From: Prochlorococcus sp. AG-402-K10
GTDB lineage: Bacteria > Cyanobacteriota > Cyanobacteriia > PCC-6307 > Cyanobiaceae
Reading direction: 5' to 3'
Length of the DNA: 64,000 nt
Assembly (NCBI GenBank): GCA_003216835.1
Contig: QCIF01000006.1
Span: 1-64,000 of the forward strand
Shown here: positions 51,784-61,721 of the stretch, piece by piece
Layout: every line of letters begins with the position of its first letter
How positions within the stretch are numbered: position 1 is the stretch's first letter
Translations under genes and position numbers: made by a program
The notes under the pieces: model-generated
What the model was told of the DNA's origin: nothing
The model's input: only the letters and a program-made list of their open reading frames with translations
The model's database searches: none

Positions 51784-51930
51784 TTTAACAGGAATAATCA
51801 CTTTCTACGAATTGGATTGGGTAACAAAAATCAGTCTGTTTTTACAAGATTAGAGAAATCAATTGCAATTAAATTAGGAAGAATGATTGACTCAGGTTCT
51901 ATAAACATTGGTTGCCGTTTAGAAGGTTAA
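51784..51930 (+). pseudogene. Open remnant without start
   Basis: After a stop the frame runs 48 codons to TAA at 51928 (FLRIGLGNKNQSVFTRLEKS, then IAIKLGRMIDSGSINIGCRL). It is coding-like, but the only ATG is near the end and the upstream frame is closed. Together with the broken gene just before it, this stretch looks like a zone of decay. Family not recognised. Confidence 0.3.
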
Positions 51931-51948
51931 TTTAGGATTACATTGCTA

Positions 51949-52092
51949 ATGAAAAATCAAGAAGAAAAAAAATTATTCTTTCGAGAAAGAGTTCATTCTT
52001 TGAATATCTTTATATTTTTAGGATTTAATTTCTCTCTTATATCTATACTAGGCTTGTTTTGGTTTAAATCTTCAATGGATAATCTATTTTAA
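51949..52092 (+). CDS. Small single-span membrane protein (47 aa)
   Basis: ATG at 51949, TAA at 52090. The charged start MKNQEEKKLFFRERVHSLN leads to one helix (IFIFLGFNFSLISILGLFWF) and a short polar tail. Cytoplasmic N-terminus by the positive-inside rule. It lies 52 bases before rsmB on the same strand. No family recognised. Confidence 0.45.
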   Translation: MKNQEEKKLFFRERVHSLNIFIFLGFNFSLISILGLFWFKSSMDNLF

Positions 52093-52143
52093 AAATTTCA
52101 ATTATTAGTATATTTAAAATATCTTCAATAAATAAATTATATT

Positions 52144-53463
52144 TTGGCAATTGGATATCTTCAAAGAAAAGCATCTTGGGAAACTCTATTAAAGGTAAGT
52201 TCTGGAATTTTTGCAGACCAAGCCCTTGAGAAGGTTTTAAAAAGCTACCAATTCAATTCTTTAGATATAGCATTTATTACTGAATTGTCATTCGGATGCA
52301 TAAGATATAGGAAGTTTCTTGATCGTTGGATTGATCACCTATCAAAAATCCCTCATCAAAAGCAACCTCCAAAATTAAGATGGCTTTTACATATAGGTTT
52401 ATATCAATTATTAAAAATGGATAAAATCCCATTTTCTGCGGCTATTTCGACAACTGTGGAGGTAGCCAAAAAAACTGATTTAAGGGGTTTGATGGGCACT
52501 GTAAATGCAATTTTAAGAAATGCAGTTAGAAAAATAGAAAAAGAAAGTTTACCCAAAATATCTTCTGATGCTATTGAGAGAATTTCATATCTTGAATCAT
52601 TACCTTTATGGCTTGTTAATGAACTAATTAATTGGTTTGGAATTGAAGATGCCGAAAATATTGCTAAGTCATTTAATAAAAAACCTTCTATTGATTTAAG
52701 GATTAACCCAATAAAAACTAATTTAGATATTCTTCTGAAAGTACTTCATGAAAATAACATTAATGCTGAACCAATCAAGAAATTAAAAAATGGAATCACC
52801 TTAATTTCTAATCCAAGGTCAATTAAGAATTTGCCTGGTTATGATGATGGGTTGTGGACAATCCAAGATAGATCTTCTCAGTGGGTTTCCCCACTTTTAA
52901 ATCCCAAAAAAGGTGAAAAGATATTAGATGCTTGTGCAGCTCCAGGAAGTAAATCTACCCATTTAGCAGAATTAACAAATGATAAGGCTGAGATACTTGC
53001 TGTAGATAGATCAGAAAAAAGATTGAAGTTAATACAATCAAATTTAGATAGGTTAAATTTAACTTCTGTAAAGACTCTTAAAGCTGATGCTACAAGTTTG
53101 CTTGATTTAAATCCTAATTTTAGGTCGCATTTTGATAAGATTTTGATTGATGCACCTTGCTCTGGTATCGGAACTCTTTCAAGGAACCCAGATGCGAGAT
53201 GGTCCTTAAATAAAGATAAAATAAAACAATTAATATTTTTACAGGAAAGGCTATTAAAGAGTCTTGTCCCACTTTTAAAAAGGGATGGCATTTTAGTTTA
53301 TTCAACTTGTACAATATGTCCTGAAGAAAATAATATATTAATTAAAAGATTTATTGAAAAAAATGATGAAATACAATTAGATAGCCAAAAGCAAATTTTG
53401 CCGAAGATTGATTATCCTGGAGATGGATTTTATGCTGCGGTAATTTCTCATAAATCAAAATAA
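52144..53463 (+). CDS. rsmB: 16S rRNA (cytosine-967-C5)-methyltransferase RsmB
   Basis: 439 residues from a TTG start. An N-terminal NusB-like helical domain (to about 140) precedes the catalytic domain: DACAAPGSK (262-270) binds SAM, DAPCSG carries Cys339 and YSTCT carries Cys389, the two catalytic cysteines of m5C methyltransferases. It modifies C967 of 16S rRNA. Convergent with the PBP gene. Confidence 0.95.
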   Translation: MAIGYLQRKASWETLLKVSSGIFADQALEKVLKSYQFNSLDIAFITELSFGCIRYRKFLDRWIDHLSKIPHQKQPPKLRWLLHIGLYQLLKMDKIPFSAAISTTVEVAKKTDLRGLMGTVNAILRNAVRKIEKESLPKISSDAIERISYLESLPLWLVNELINWFGIEDAENIAKSFNKKPSIDLRINPIKTNLDILLKVLHENNINAEPIKKLKNGITLISNPRSIKNLPGYDDGLWTIQDRSSQWVSPLLNPKKGEKILDACAAPGSKSTHLAELTNDKAEILAVDRSEKRLKLIQSNLDRLNLTSVKTLKADATSLLDLNPNFRSHFDKILIDAPCSGIGTLSRNPDARWSLNKDKIKQLIFLQERLLKSLVPLLKRDGILVYSTCTICPEENNILIKRFIEKNDEIQLDSQKQILPKIDYPGDGFYAAVISHKSK

Positions 53464-53469
53464 TAAAAT

Positions 53470-55239
53470 TTATTGTTTAATATTGAGATTAAAAATTTTA
53501 GTAATAAATTTTTTCCATAAATAGGCAGCATTGCCACTTGATAAGTTTGATTCTTTATTTTCATCAAAGCCTAGCCATACCCCTGTAGTAAGGTTTTTTA
53601 TCGAACCAATGAACCAAAGGTCTCTGTTCCCATCGGAAGTTCCTGTCTTTCCATATATTTTCTCACCCTTTATGGAAGCTGCTATTCCAGTTCCATCAGC
53701 AACAGATTGTCCAAGCAGTTTTTTTAGATTGTTATTTACTTTTATATCTAATATTTTTTTGGAAATAAATTTGTTTTCCCAAATTGATTTGCCATTAAAT
53801 GTTTCAACTTTTTCTAGAGTGCTTGGCTCATAGATTTCTCCATTACTGTTTATCACCGAATAAGCATTTGTAATGTTTAAGAGGTTATCTCCATAAGAGC
53901 CAATTGCTAATGACGAGACTTCTTCGAACTTTTGTTTATATCCTAGACCAAATGCATTTGCTAGATTAATAACTTTTTTAATTCCTATTTTTTTAGATAT
54001 TTTTATAGGAACTATGTTAGATGAACTTTTAAATGATTCAATTAAAGATATTTCACCTCTATATTCTTCGGAAAAATTTTTTGGGCAATAATCTTCCCAG
54101 CAATTGGGTAAGTCTTCAAACTTGTCACTTAATTTAATACCATCTATTAATGCGGCAGCATAAGTAATAATTTTGAAAGTAGAACCTAAAGGTCTTATAG
54201 ATGAATTAACTCTATTAAATTCGTTTAATGATGGATTTTTACTTGTTATCATTGTTCTTATTAAACCTGTATGAGATTCTATTGATAACAAAGCCAATTC
54301 CATGTTATTGGGTTTTATAGAAGCCGAAATCTTTTGACCACTTTCTTGCCAATTTTTATTGATACTAGATTTAATTCTTAAAAACTTATATTTATTAATC
54401 TCTTTGATTTTGTTATTAGTTTCCTCGATAATAAAATTTATTAATAACTCATCATTTAACATATTATTATTTGATTGATAATTTAAGATGATTTTCTCAT
54501 TAAGAGCTTTATTTCTATCACTAATAGATATGTATCCATCTAGATACATAGATTCGAGTATTTGATTCCTATTTTTAATAGCTAATTCTAAGTTCTCATA
54601 AGGCGAATATATTGAAGGTGCTGGAGCTAGTCCTGTAATTAATGCAATTTCTGATAGTGTTAATTCGTTTATAAGTTTCCCAAAATAAACTTGTGAAGCC
54701 TCATTGATACCATACGCTCCTGATCCTAGATAAATGTTATTTAGATATAGTTTCAAAATTTGATCTTTACTATATCTAAAATCTAGGATCAAAGAAATCA
54801 ATATTTCTTTAATCTTTCTTTGAAAACTTATATCATTATTTAAAAAAATTATTCTTGCAACTTGTTGAGTAATTGTACTTCCGCCCTCTTTAAGATAGCC
54901 GCTTTTAATATTGCTTATAAAAGCTCTTGAAAGTCCAATTAGATCTATTCCATTATGTTCTAAAAACCTTTTGTCTTCAGCAGATACAAAAGAATATTTT
55001 AGTAAAAATGGGATTTTGTGTTTATTATTATTTATTTCAAATTTGCGGCTTAATTTACTCAATACTTTGTCGTCAGAAGATAAAATTAAATAGGAATATT
55101 TTGGTTCTTTTGAAAGATTATTTTTAGATGGGTCAAATTTTAGAGTAGTTATAATTATATTAATTATGGGAAATAATATTCCAGAAAAAATTAATATGGG
55201 AATAATAAAAATGAAATATTTATAGTTTGTTTTTTGCAC
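53470..55239 (-). CDS. Class A penicillin-binding protein (PBP1-type)
   Basis: 589 residues: one N-terminal membrane helix (about 9-32), a GT51 glycosyltransferase domain (EDKRFLEHNGID with Glu88, GGSTITQQVAR), and a transpeptidase domain with RPLGSTFK (SxxK), SSN (SxN) and GKTGTSDGNRD (KTG). It polymerises and crosslinks peptidoglycan outside the plasma membrane. Slightly shorter than typical class A enzymes, with a compact end. chlG lies one base upstream, so the two are cotranscribed. Confidence 0.93.
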   Translation of the reverse strand: MQKTNYKYFIFIIPILIFSGILFPIINIIITTLKFDPSKNNLSKEPKYSYLILSSDDKVLSKLSRKFEINNNKHKIPFLLKYSFVSAEDKRFLEHNGIDLIGLSRAFISNIKSGYLKEGGSTITQQVARIIFLNNDISFQRKIKEILISLILDFRYSKDQILKLYLNNIYLGSGAYGINEASQVYFGKLINELTLSEIALITGLAPAPSIYSPYENLELAIKNRNQILESMYLDGYISISDRNKALNEKIILNYQSNNNMLNDELLINFIIEETNNKIKEINKYKFLRIKSSINKNWQESGQKISASIKPNNMELALLSIESHTGLIRTMITSKNPSLNEFNRVNSSIRPLGSTFKIITYAAALIDGIKLSDKFEDLPNCWEDYCPKNFSEEYRGEISLIESFKSSSNIVPIKISKKIGIKKVINLANAFGLGYKQKFEEVSSLAIGSYGDNLLNITNAYSVINSNGEIYEPSTLEKVETFNGKSIWENKFISKKILDIKVNNNLKKLLGQSVADGTGIAASIKGEKIYGKTGTSDGNRDLWFIGSIKNLTTGVWLGFDENKESNLSSGNAAYLWKKFITKIFNLNIKQ

Positions 55240-55240
55240 T

Positions 55241-56188
55241 TCAAGCTACTAAATAACTATGGCCTATAGCTATAGCTGTAACTAACATTCCAGAGATCAA
55301 AAATGGTTGAGCACTTGCCTGATATTTGACATCAAACTTCAAAGGATCTCTAAGTAACCACATATCTTGAAAAGTAATTTGAGGAATTATAAGTAAAACC
55401 AAAATTACAGATGCTAGATGCTGTCCAATAATAATTAATACCCCTACCATTGCTAATTGAAAAATGTCAATTAGTCCTGCACTTATACGACTGGCATTTT
55501 TAATTCCAAATACTACTGGTAAGGAAGTTAAGCCCAACTTGGAATCCCCTTCAACACTTTTGAAATCATTTATAACCGCTATACCAAGTCCAGAGATACT
55601 ATAAGCAAGTGTTAGTAATGCAGTAACAAGAGTTAATCTCCCAAACAAAGCTTGTCCTGCCCACCAAGGTAGAGCTATATAAGATGCTCCTAATGCATAA
55701 TTTCCTAACCAACCATTTTGTTTTAATTTTAGAGGTGGGGCAGAATATATATAACTCACAAAAGAGCCACCTAATGCTAAAAGTAAGACAGAGGGGAAAG
55801 TATGTTTAGCATACAAATCTAATAGAAAAGCGACTATTAATCCAGAAATAAGTAATACCCATATTTGAATTTTTACTTCTTTAATTGAAATTTTTCCAGA
55901 AGGGATTGGTCTGTTAGGCTCATTAATTGCATCAATTTCTTTATCAAAAAAGTCGTTTATGGTTTGGGTATAACCCGTTAGCAATGGTCCACTCATAAGC
56001 ATGCACGCTAATGATGCAAAAACATTGCTAAATGTCCACGTAAAATTCCCACTCGCAGCGGCACCACAAATAACTCCCCATATCAAGGGGATCCATGTAA
56101 TAGGCTTCATTAATTGTATACGGAGTTTCCAGATACTTGAAGTCTCAGAAGCACCTTTAATGCCTAATAGTTGTTTTGGATCATTCAC
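55241..56188 (-). CDS. chlG: Chlorophyll synthase
   Basis: 315 residues, UbiA-type prenyltransferase with about eight helices. INDFFDKEIDAINEPNRPIP (78-97) is the first Asp-rich prenyl-diphosphate site; DFKSVEGDSKLGLTSLP is the second. It joins phytyl or geranylgeranyl diphosphate to chlorophyllide in the thylakoid membrane; in Prochlorococcus the product pool is divinyl chlorophyll. It follows the DUF2862 gene by 9 bases. Confidence 0.96.
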   Translation of the reverse strand: MNDPKQLLGIKGASETSSIWKLRIQLMKPITWIPLIWGVICGAAASGNFTWTFSNVFASLACMLMSGPLLTGYTQTINDFFDKEIDAINEPNRPIPSGKISIKEVKIQIWVLLISGLIVAFLLDLYAKHTFPSVLLLALGGSFVSYIYSAPPLKLKQNGWLGNYALGASYIALPWWAGQALFGRLTLVTALLTLAYSISGLGIAVINDFKSVEGDSKLGLTSLPVVFGIKNASRISAGLIDIFQLAMVGVLIIIGQHLASVILVLLIIPQITFQDMWLLRDPLKFDVKYQASAQPFLISGMLVTAIAIGHSYLVA

Positions 56189-56197
56189 TTTAGTCTT

Positions 56198-56422
56198 TTA
56201 ACCTTTTTCAATTTCTTCAGGGAAAAACCAGCTTTCCTCTCCATTTTGTAATTTTGCAGTAATTCCAATACTCCTGCCGTCAGTCATTTTATAACCAGAT
56301 ATCATTGCTCTTGGATTAGAGGATATTTGATCAAGTAATTTTGCAGGTAGTCTATCTTTAACCTTGTTAATGTTAATTTTAATTTTACTACCAATCTTGG
56401 GTAATACTTTTGTTTGAGCCAT
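56198..56422 (-). CDS. DUF2862 family protein
   Basis: 74 residues, beta-rich and soluble: KIGSKIKININKVKDRLP, ISGYKMTDGRSIGITAKLQN and GEESWFFPEEIEKG. This matches DUF2862, a cyanobacterial family that stands next to chlG in many genomes. The nine-base spacing suggests a shared message with chlG and the PBP. Role unknown. Confidence 0.8.
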   Translation of the reverse strand: MAQTKVLPKIGSKIKININKVKDRLPAKLLDQISSNPRAMISGYKMTDGRSIGITAKLQNGEESWFFPEEIEKG

Positions 56423-56481
56423 AAGGGGTAAAATGGAAGCTATTATGCAAGATTAACAGTATTTGGACAATTTTTTTAAAA

Positions 56482-57252
56482 ATGGTAGCTCTTCGTTTAA
56501 TTCCTTGTTTAGATGTAGCCAATGGTAGGGTGGTAAAAGGGGTTAATTTTGTTAACCTTAGAGACTCTGGTGATCCTGTTGAATTGGCTTGTAAGTACTC
56601 AGATGAAGGGGCAGATGAATTAGTCTTTTTAGATATTAGGGCAACTGTCGAAAATAGAAGAACTTTAATTGATCTTGTTTCTAGGACAGCAAAGTCAGTA
56701 AAGATTCCATTTACAGTTGGTGGTGGGATAGATTCTATTTCTTCGATTAATGATCTTTTAAGAGCAGGGGCAGATAAAGTTAGTTTGAATTCTTCCGCTG
56801 TTAAAAATCCAGATTTGATTTCTAAAAGCTCTGAACAATTTGGCTCTCAATGCATTGTGATTGCGATTGACGCCAGAAGAAAACTTAATAAATTGAATGA
56901 ATGGGATGTATATATAAAAGGAGGGAGAGAAAATACTGGTTTAGATGTATTAAATTGGGCAAAAAAGGTTGAGGAACTGGGAGCAGGAGAAATTTTATTA
57001 ACTTCAATGGATGGTGATGGCACACAGAATGGATATGATTTGCTGTTGACTCAATCAGTTGCAAATGCTGTTAATATTCCTGTAATTGCATCAGGTGGGG
57101 CTGGCTGTCTGGATGATATTTATGATGTTTTTCAAGAAGGTAAGGCATCTGCAGCACTCTTGGCATCATTACTTCACGATAAAAAACTTTCTATAAATGA
57201 AATAAAAACTTTCCTACTAGATAAGCAACTCCCAATTAGACCAAATGAATAA
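56482..57252 (+). CDS. hisF: Imidazole glycerol phosphate synthase, cyclase subunit
   Basis: 256 residues. [18 protein letters not shown] has the catalytic Asp11, and IAIDARRK the second Asp; [18 protein letters not shown] and VIASGGAGC are the phosphate-binding strands. With HisH it makes the imidazole ring of histidine. hisH is not in the window. The methyltransferase gene follows after 46 bases. Confidence 0.97.
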   Translation: MVALRLIPCLDVANGRVVKGVNFVNLRDSGDPVELACKYSDEGADELVFLDIRATVENRRTLIDLVSRTAKSVKIPFTVGGGIDSISSINDLLRAGADKVSLNSSAVKNPDLISKSSEQFGSQCIVIAIDARRKLNKLNEWDVYIKGGRENTGLDVLNWAKKVEELGAGEILLTSMDGDGTQNGYDLLLTQSVANAVNIPVIASGGAGCLDDIYDVFQEGKASAALLASLLHDKKLSINEIKTFLLDKQLPIRPNE

Positions 57253-57298
57253 AAATTATGATTAATCTTATATAAGGAGTTTATCTTCAGATTTAAAA

Positions 57299-58000
57299 AT
57301 GAAATTTAAAAAAAATATCGAAGTCAAAACTATTTTTAATAACATTTCTCATAGATATGACTTTTTAAATAGTGTATTAAGTTTTGGACTGCACAAATTG
57401 TGGAAAAAGAAATTAGTTGACTTATTAAAACCCCAACAAGGTGAAGATTGGGCTGATTTATGTTGTGGAACAGGTGATTTGGCATTCCTACTTTGTAAAA
57501 GAGTTGGTCCTAATGGTTCAATCACGGGGATTGATAGTGCAAGTGAAATTCTAAATATTGCAAAGAAAAAGGCAGAAATTGGTAAAAATAAATTTATTAA
57601 TTGGGAAATTAAAGATATTTTAGAAATAGATGAAAATTCGAGAAATTTGGATGGGATTTGTATGTCATATGGCCTAAGAAACTTAGAAAGCGTTGAAAAA
57701 GGAATAAAAAAAGTTTTTACTCTTTTAAATGAGAAAGGAAGAGCTGGATTTTTGGATTTTCATCATTCAAGAAAAAATTCTTTATCAAATATTTTTCAAA
57801 AAATATATTTAAGGCTAGTAGTAGTTCCTATTGCAAGAGTTTTTAATTTAAGTCGAGAATATGCTTATATTGAAGAAAGTATTAGTAATTTTCCAAAGAG
57901 TAATGAGCTTATCTTAATAGCAAAAGAAGTTGGATTTGAAAGAATTGAATATAGAACTATTTTTTGCGGTCAAATGGGGATATTGATTCTAGGTAAATAG
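57299..58000 (+). CDS. menG: MenG/UbiE family quinone methyltransferase
   Basis: 233 residues. ISHRYDFLNSVLSFGLHKLW (family start), DLCCGTGDLAFLLC (SAM site), MSYGLRNLESVEKGIKKVF and SREYAYIEESISNFP. In cyanobacteria this enzyme does the last methylation in phylloquinone synthesis for photosystem I. Its substrate in this cell is inferred from family. Convergent with the DUF721 gene. Confidence 0.9.
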   Translation: MKFKKNIEVKTIFNNISHRYDFLNSVLSFGLHKLWKKKLVDLLKPQQGEDWADLCCGTGDLAFLLCKRVGPNGSITGIDSASEILNIAKKKAEIGKNKFINWEIKDILEIDENSRNLDGICMSYGLRNLESVEKGIKKVFTLLNEKGRAGFLDFHHSRKNSLSNIFQKIYLRLVVVPIARVFNLSREYAYIEESISNFPKSNELILIAKEVGFERIEYRTIFCGQMGILILGK

Positions 58001-58010
58001 ATAAATTCCC

Positions 58011-58493
58011 TTATATATTTTTTCTCCAACAAAAAGTACATTTCCCCCATCTCGATATCTCTCCCTTAGGCGTTGGACAATTACAGATTTTGCAGATGCT
58101 CATATTATTTCTATTTACTCTACTTGGATGATTTTCCCACAGTAATTTTGAATTGGTGTTATTAATATTTACAGGTTTTATCTCATAATTTTGTATTATC
58201 CTGATTTCATTTAAATCAATTCCAATTTTCTCTATTCTTTCTTTTAATCTATGTTTGTTGTAAATTAACGCTTGGCGCCACTGTGGATGATTAACTGTAA
58301 TAGTTAGTATTTTGTTTTCAAATTTTAAGGGTTTAGATTCCTTAAATAATTCTAAACCTATTAATTGTCTCCATTTTTCATTAATTTCTGAAAGTTTATT
58401 TAAGTCTTCCCAAGATTTCTTGAAATCATCGAGACAATTTTTTAATGATTTTGGATTTCTTTTTTTTAGTATTGGTAAATATTTTCTGTTCAA
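58011..58493 (-). CDS. DUF721 (DciA-like) protein with a C-terminal Cys-rich segment
   Basis: 160 residues. DDFKKSWEDLNKLSEINEKW, RQLIGLELFKESKPL, NKILTITVNHPQWRQAL and RLKERI are DUF721; DciA proteins of this family load the replicative helicase. The tail ICKICNCPTPKGEISRWGKC TFC (split for length) has two CxxC pairs spaced like a zinc ribbon. No dnaB or dnaC gene is near. Divergent from birA. Confidence 0.75.
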   Translation of the reverse strand: MNRKYLPILKKRNPKSLKNCLDDFKKSWEDLNKLSEINEKWRQLIGLELFKESKPLKFENKILTITVNHPQWRQALIYNKHRLKERIEKIGIDLNEIRIIQNYEIKPVNINNTNSKLLWENHPSRVNRNNMSICKICNCPTPKGEISRWGKCTFCWRKNI

Positions 58494-58570
58494 TTTGTAT
58501 AATTATCTTATATAAGATTAAAGTTAATATAATCTTAAAAAATTTGCATTTTTATTTTAATAAAAGATTT

Positions 58571-59320
58571 GTGAAAGTTATAGGATCTGCAGCGAAAACA
58601 ATTTATTACTTAAAAAAAATACAGATTATCCATCCACCTTGGAGACTGCAATACAAAATAAAATGTAGAAGTACTGAAAATGAACTTTCAAATTGGCTTG
58701 GTTATTCCGAAATGAAAATAAATCAGCCAATAGCCATAATTGCTAGAGAACAATTTTCAGGCTTTGGTCAGAATTCAAGGTCCTGGTTTTCCCCTAAAGG
58801 CGGAATTTGGTTAAGTGCGGCTTATCCAATCTTTTCTAAAAATTTCTCAAGTGAAATCTTTAGCTTGTCTTTATCCATTAAGTTATGCCAAATGTTGAGG
58901 CAGGAAAATATAAAAGTGAATTTGAAATGGCCAAATGATATTTTTTTTGATTCAAAAAAATTGATAGGGTTTTTACCGAGAGTTATTACTAGAGGCAAGC
59001 AAATTATATATGTAAGGATAGGTCTTGGTATGAATGTGTTAAATAAAACTCCTTCAGAGGGGATCTCATTAGCGAAAGTACTCAGAACCAAAAATATTAG
59101 TGAATATTATTGGACTGCAAAAATCCTTAAGGCTTTTCATGATTCCATTGATTGTAATGATAAAAAAGAATATGTTATCCAAGAAGCAAATAAGTTTCTT
59201 ATTACAAGCGTTTTACCTAAAGGTTATAGTGCTAAAGAATGGAATATTAAAGATATTGACTCTAATGGGAATTTAAGAATATACAATCAAACCCAAGAAA
59301 AAGTACTGACAAGGTTCTAA
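58571..59320 (+). CDS. birA: Biotin--[acetyl-CoA carboxylase] ligase
   Basis: Core motifs: RSTENELSNWL, EQFSGFGQNSRSWFSPKGGI (biotin loop; the usual GRGRRGR reads GFGQNSR), LKWPNDIFFDSKKLIGFLP. The frame is open further upstream to 58445, but that would put a hydrophobic extension over the divergent DUF721 start; GTG at 58571 (VKVIGSAAK) gives a normal 249-residue enzyme without the regulatory DNA-binding domain. It biotinylates AccB. Stop overlaps the ABC ATPase stop by four bases. Confidence 0.88.
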   Translation: MKVIGSAAKTIYYLKKIQIIHPPWRLQYKIKCRSTENELSNWLGYSEMKINQPIAIIAREQFSGFGQNSRSWFSPKGGIWLSAAYPIFSKNFSSEIFSLSLSIKLCQMLRQENIKVNLKWPNDIFFDSKKLIGFLPRVITRGKQIIYVRIGLGMNVLNKTPSEGISLAKVLRTKNISEYYWTAKILKAFHDSIDCNDKKEYVIQEANKFLITSVLPKGYSAKEWNIKDIDSNGNLRIYNQTQEKVLTRF

Positions 59321-60009
59321 ATATAATTATCTTTTAGTTCTACTATTCTTCCGTCTTTAAATTTTGCTATTTTTTTTGCACGATTTGCAACTTCATCTTC
59401 GTGAGTAACTAACACAATTGTTATGCCAGATTTATGAAGTTTGTCAAAAAGATCTAGTACATCCTCAGTTGTTTTTGAATCTAGGGCGCCGGTGGGCTCG
59501 TCTGCTAATAAAAGTGCTGGGTTATTAATTATAGCTCTCGCAATTGCTACACGCTGTTGTTGACCTCCTGATAATTGATTAGGGCGATTATTCATTCTTT
59601 CAGAAAGTCCAACTTTTTCTAGGGCCTTCTTCCCTCTTTCTTCCCTGTGCTCGGGATTAACACCAGCGTAAATCATAGGTAAAATTACATTCTCAAGTGC
59701 TGTTGCATCTGATAGAAGATGGAATTGCTGAAAAACAAAACCTAATTTTTGGCTTCGAATCTCAGCTAATTCATCATCAGATAAATTCTCAATTGGGATA
59801 TCATTTAGTTTATAAATACCTCCAGATGGTCTATCTAGGCAGCCAATAATATTCATAGCAGTACTTTTACCCGAACCACTTGCTCCCATTACAGCCAGAT
59901 AATCACCTTTATATATTTCTAGATTTATGTTGTCTAAGGCCTTAACCGTAAGATTACCCCCACCATATGTTTTGGATATTTTTTCTAAACTTGCAACTTT
60001 TTTAGGCAT
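59317..60009 (-). CDS. ABC transporter ATP-binding protein, LolD/MacB type
   Basis: 230 residues. Walker A GASGSGKST (42-50), Q-loop FVFQQFHLL, signature LSGGQQQRVAIARA, Walker B LLLADEPTG and H-loop VTHED. This is the LolD/MacB/FtsE clade, which works with a MacB-type membrane protein not found in the window. In cyanobacteria such genes are commonly next to ndhB, as here (16 bases downstream). Substrate unknown. Confidence 0.9.
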   Translation of the reverse strand: MPKKVASLEKISKTYGGGNLTVKALDNINLEIYKGDYLAVMGASGSGKSTAMNIIGCLDRPSGGIYKLNDIPIENLSDDELAEIRSQKLGFVFQQFHLLSDATALENVILPMIYAGVNPEHREERGKKALEKVGLSERMNNRPNQLSGGQQQRVAIARAIINNPALLLADEPTGALDSKTTEDVLDLFDKLHKSGITIVLVTHEDEVANRAKKIAKFKDGRIVELKDNYI

Positions 60010-60025
60010 TTATTAAATAATTATT

Positions 60026-61546
60026 TCACGAAATATTGTTAGTTATGGCAATAATTTCTTGTAAAAAAGGAGTCTCTGAAATAGCTGTGTTAGCTAATTT
60101 AAAAAGAGGATTAGAAAGTATTCCTCCAAGAGCTGTTATCGCAACGCAAGTATAAAGTGCAATTCTTAAGGGAGGCAATCCTACAACTCCCCAGCTTACT
60201 TCAGGATATGATTTAACGATATCAGAAGCTTCCTGAGGTTCTTTAACTACCATCATTTTTATCACTGATATGTAGTAATAAATAGAGATAACTGAAGTTA
60301 CTAGGCCAACGATTACTAATAGATATTGATGATTAGCCCAACCAGCAAAGAATAAATATATCTTTCCAAAAAATCCCAACATTGGAGGTAAACCTCCAAG
60401 AGAAAGAAGACAGAGGCTTAAACCTAATGTGATGAGAGGATCTTTTTGGTAAAGTCCTGAGTAATCAAGAATTTTGTCAGAACCAGTTCTTAGAGAGAAA
60501 AGTATTACACACGAAAATGCACCTAAATTCATAAATAAATATGCAGCTAAATATAAAACAGCCGCTGATAAACCATCTTGAGTTCCAGATACTATTCCAA
60601 TCATTACAAATCCAGCTTGTCCGATAGAACTGTAAGCTAACATCCTTTTCATTGAGGTTTGAGCAAGGGCAACAACATTTCCTAGAGCCATGCTCAATAT
60701 GGCTAAAATAGTAAATAAAAGTTTCCATTCTTCATCGAAGGGAGAGAACGTAGTACTCAATATTCTTATTGCGAATGCAAACCCAGCTGTCTTAGAACCA
60801 ACAGATAAAAAAGCTACTACAGGTGTAGGTGATCCCTCATATACATCAGGAGTCCATTGATGAAAGGGAACTGCAGCAATTTTAAATGCAACAGTTGATA
60901 AGACAAATACAAGAGCTAGAGAAGTAATGAATGATGGCTTGTTGATAATCTCTAATCCAATTGTTGCTAAATTTGTTGAGCCACTTAATCCATAAAGAAA
61001 AGAGGAGCCATATAAATAGATCGCAGCAGCAGCTGACCCAACAAGTAGATATTTTAAAGCTGCCTCTGAACTTCTGGGATCTCTCTTGAGATAACCAGAT
61101 AGTAAATAGCTTGCTACTGATAAAGTCTCAAGAGATATAAATACACTAATAAGGTCAGTAGATCCACACAAAAGCATAGCTCCAAGAGTGGCCGAAAGAA
61201 CTATCGCTGCAAACTCGCCAATAGGGCTTCCACTTTGTTCTGTATATCGCCAACTAATAAGTAAAGAAATTAAAGTTGATAAAGATATTATTGCTCGAAA
61301 TGCGATTGCCAAATTATCTGAATTAAAGGATCCAAGAAATGCACTTTCTACTGGATTACTCCATTGCAAGGCCAAACTAAAAAGAGAGCTGCCAATTGAT
61401 AAATAGCAAATTGTTGGTGCCCACTTTGATGCAGTTTTTTCTCCCGCTAAATCTACAAGAAGAGTCCCAACAATACCTAGTAAAATAAAAGCCTCTGGAA
61501 TAATGGCTTGAGCATTTAAATTAATTGTAAAGATTTCGTTGGGCAC
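60026..61546 (-). CDS. ndhB: NADH dehydrogenase-like complex 1, subunit NdhB
   Basis: 506 residues with about 14 membrane helices of the Mrp-antiporter type. [40 protein letters not shown] and [20 protein letters not shown] are the proton-channel helices with the conserved Glu and Lys. NdhB (NuoN-like) is a core thylakoid NDH-1 subunit in respiration and cyclic electron flow. Divergent from topA. Confidence 0.97.
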   Translation of the reverse strand: MPNEIFTINLNAQAIIPEAFILLGIVGTLLVDLAGEKTASKWAPTICYLSIGSSLFSLALQWSNPVESAFLGSFNSDNLAIAFRAIISLSTLISLLISWRYTEQSGSPIGEFAAIVLSATLGAMLLCGSTDLISVFISLETLSVASYLLSGYLKRDPRSSEAALKYLLVGSAAAAIYLYGSSFLYGLSGSTNLATIGLEIINKPSFITSLALVFVLSTVAFKIAAVPFHQWTPDVYEGSPTPVVAFLSVGSKTAGFAFAIRILSTTFSPFDEEWKLLFTILAILSMALGNVVALAQTSMKRMLAYSSIGQAGFVMIGIVSGTQDGLSAAVLYLAAYLFMNLGAFSCVILFSLRTGSDKILDYSGLYQKDPLITLGLSLCLLSLGGLPPMLGFFGKIYLFFAGWANHQYLLVIVGLVTSVISIYYYISVIKMMVVKEPQEASDIVKSYPEVSWGVVGLPPLRIALYTCVAITALGGILSNPLFKLANTAISETPFLQEIIAITNNIS

Positions 61547-61721
61547 TTTATTAAATTGGATTAAATTAGATGTTTGATTGTAAGGGTCTAAGAGTTAATC
61601 TTAACTTGATTATAATTTGTGGGTATGATTTTTGAAATTTTCAAAAAAAATTACTTGAAAAAGCCTCAAATAATCATAATATGCCCTAGTTGAACAAAAA
61701 CACCAATTTTTGAAATAAACC

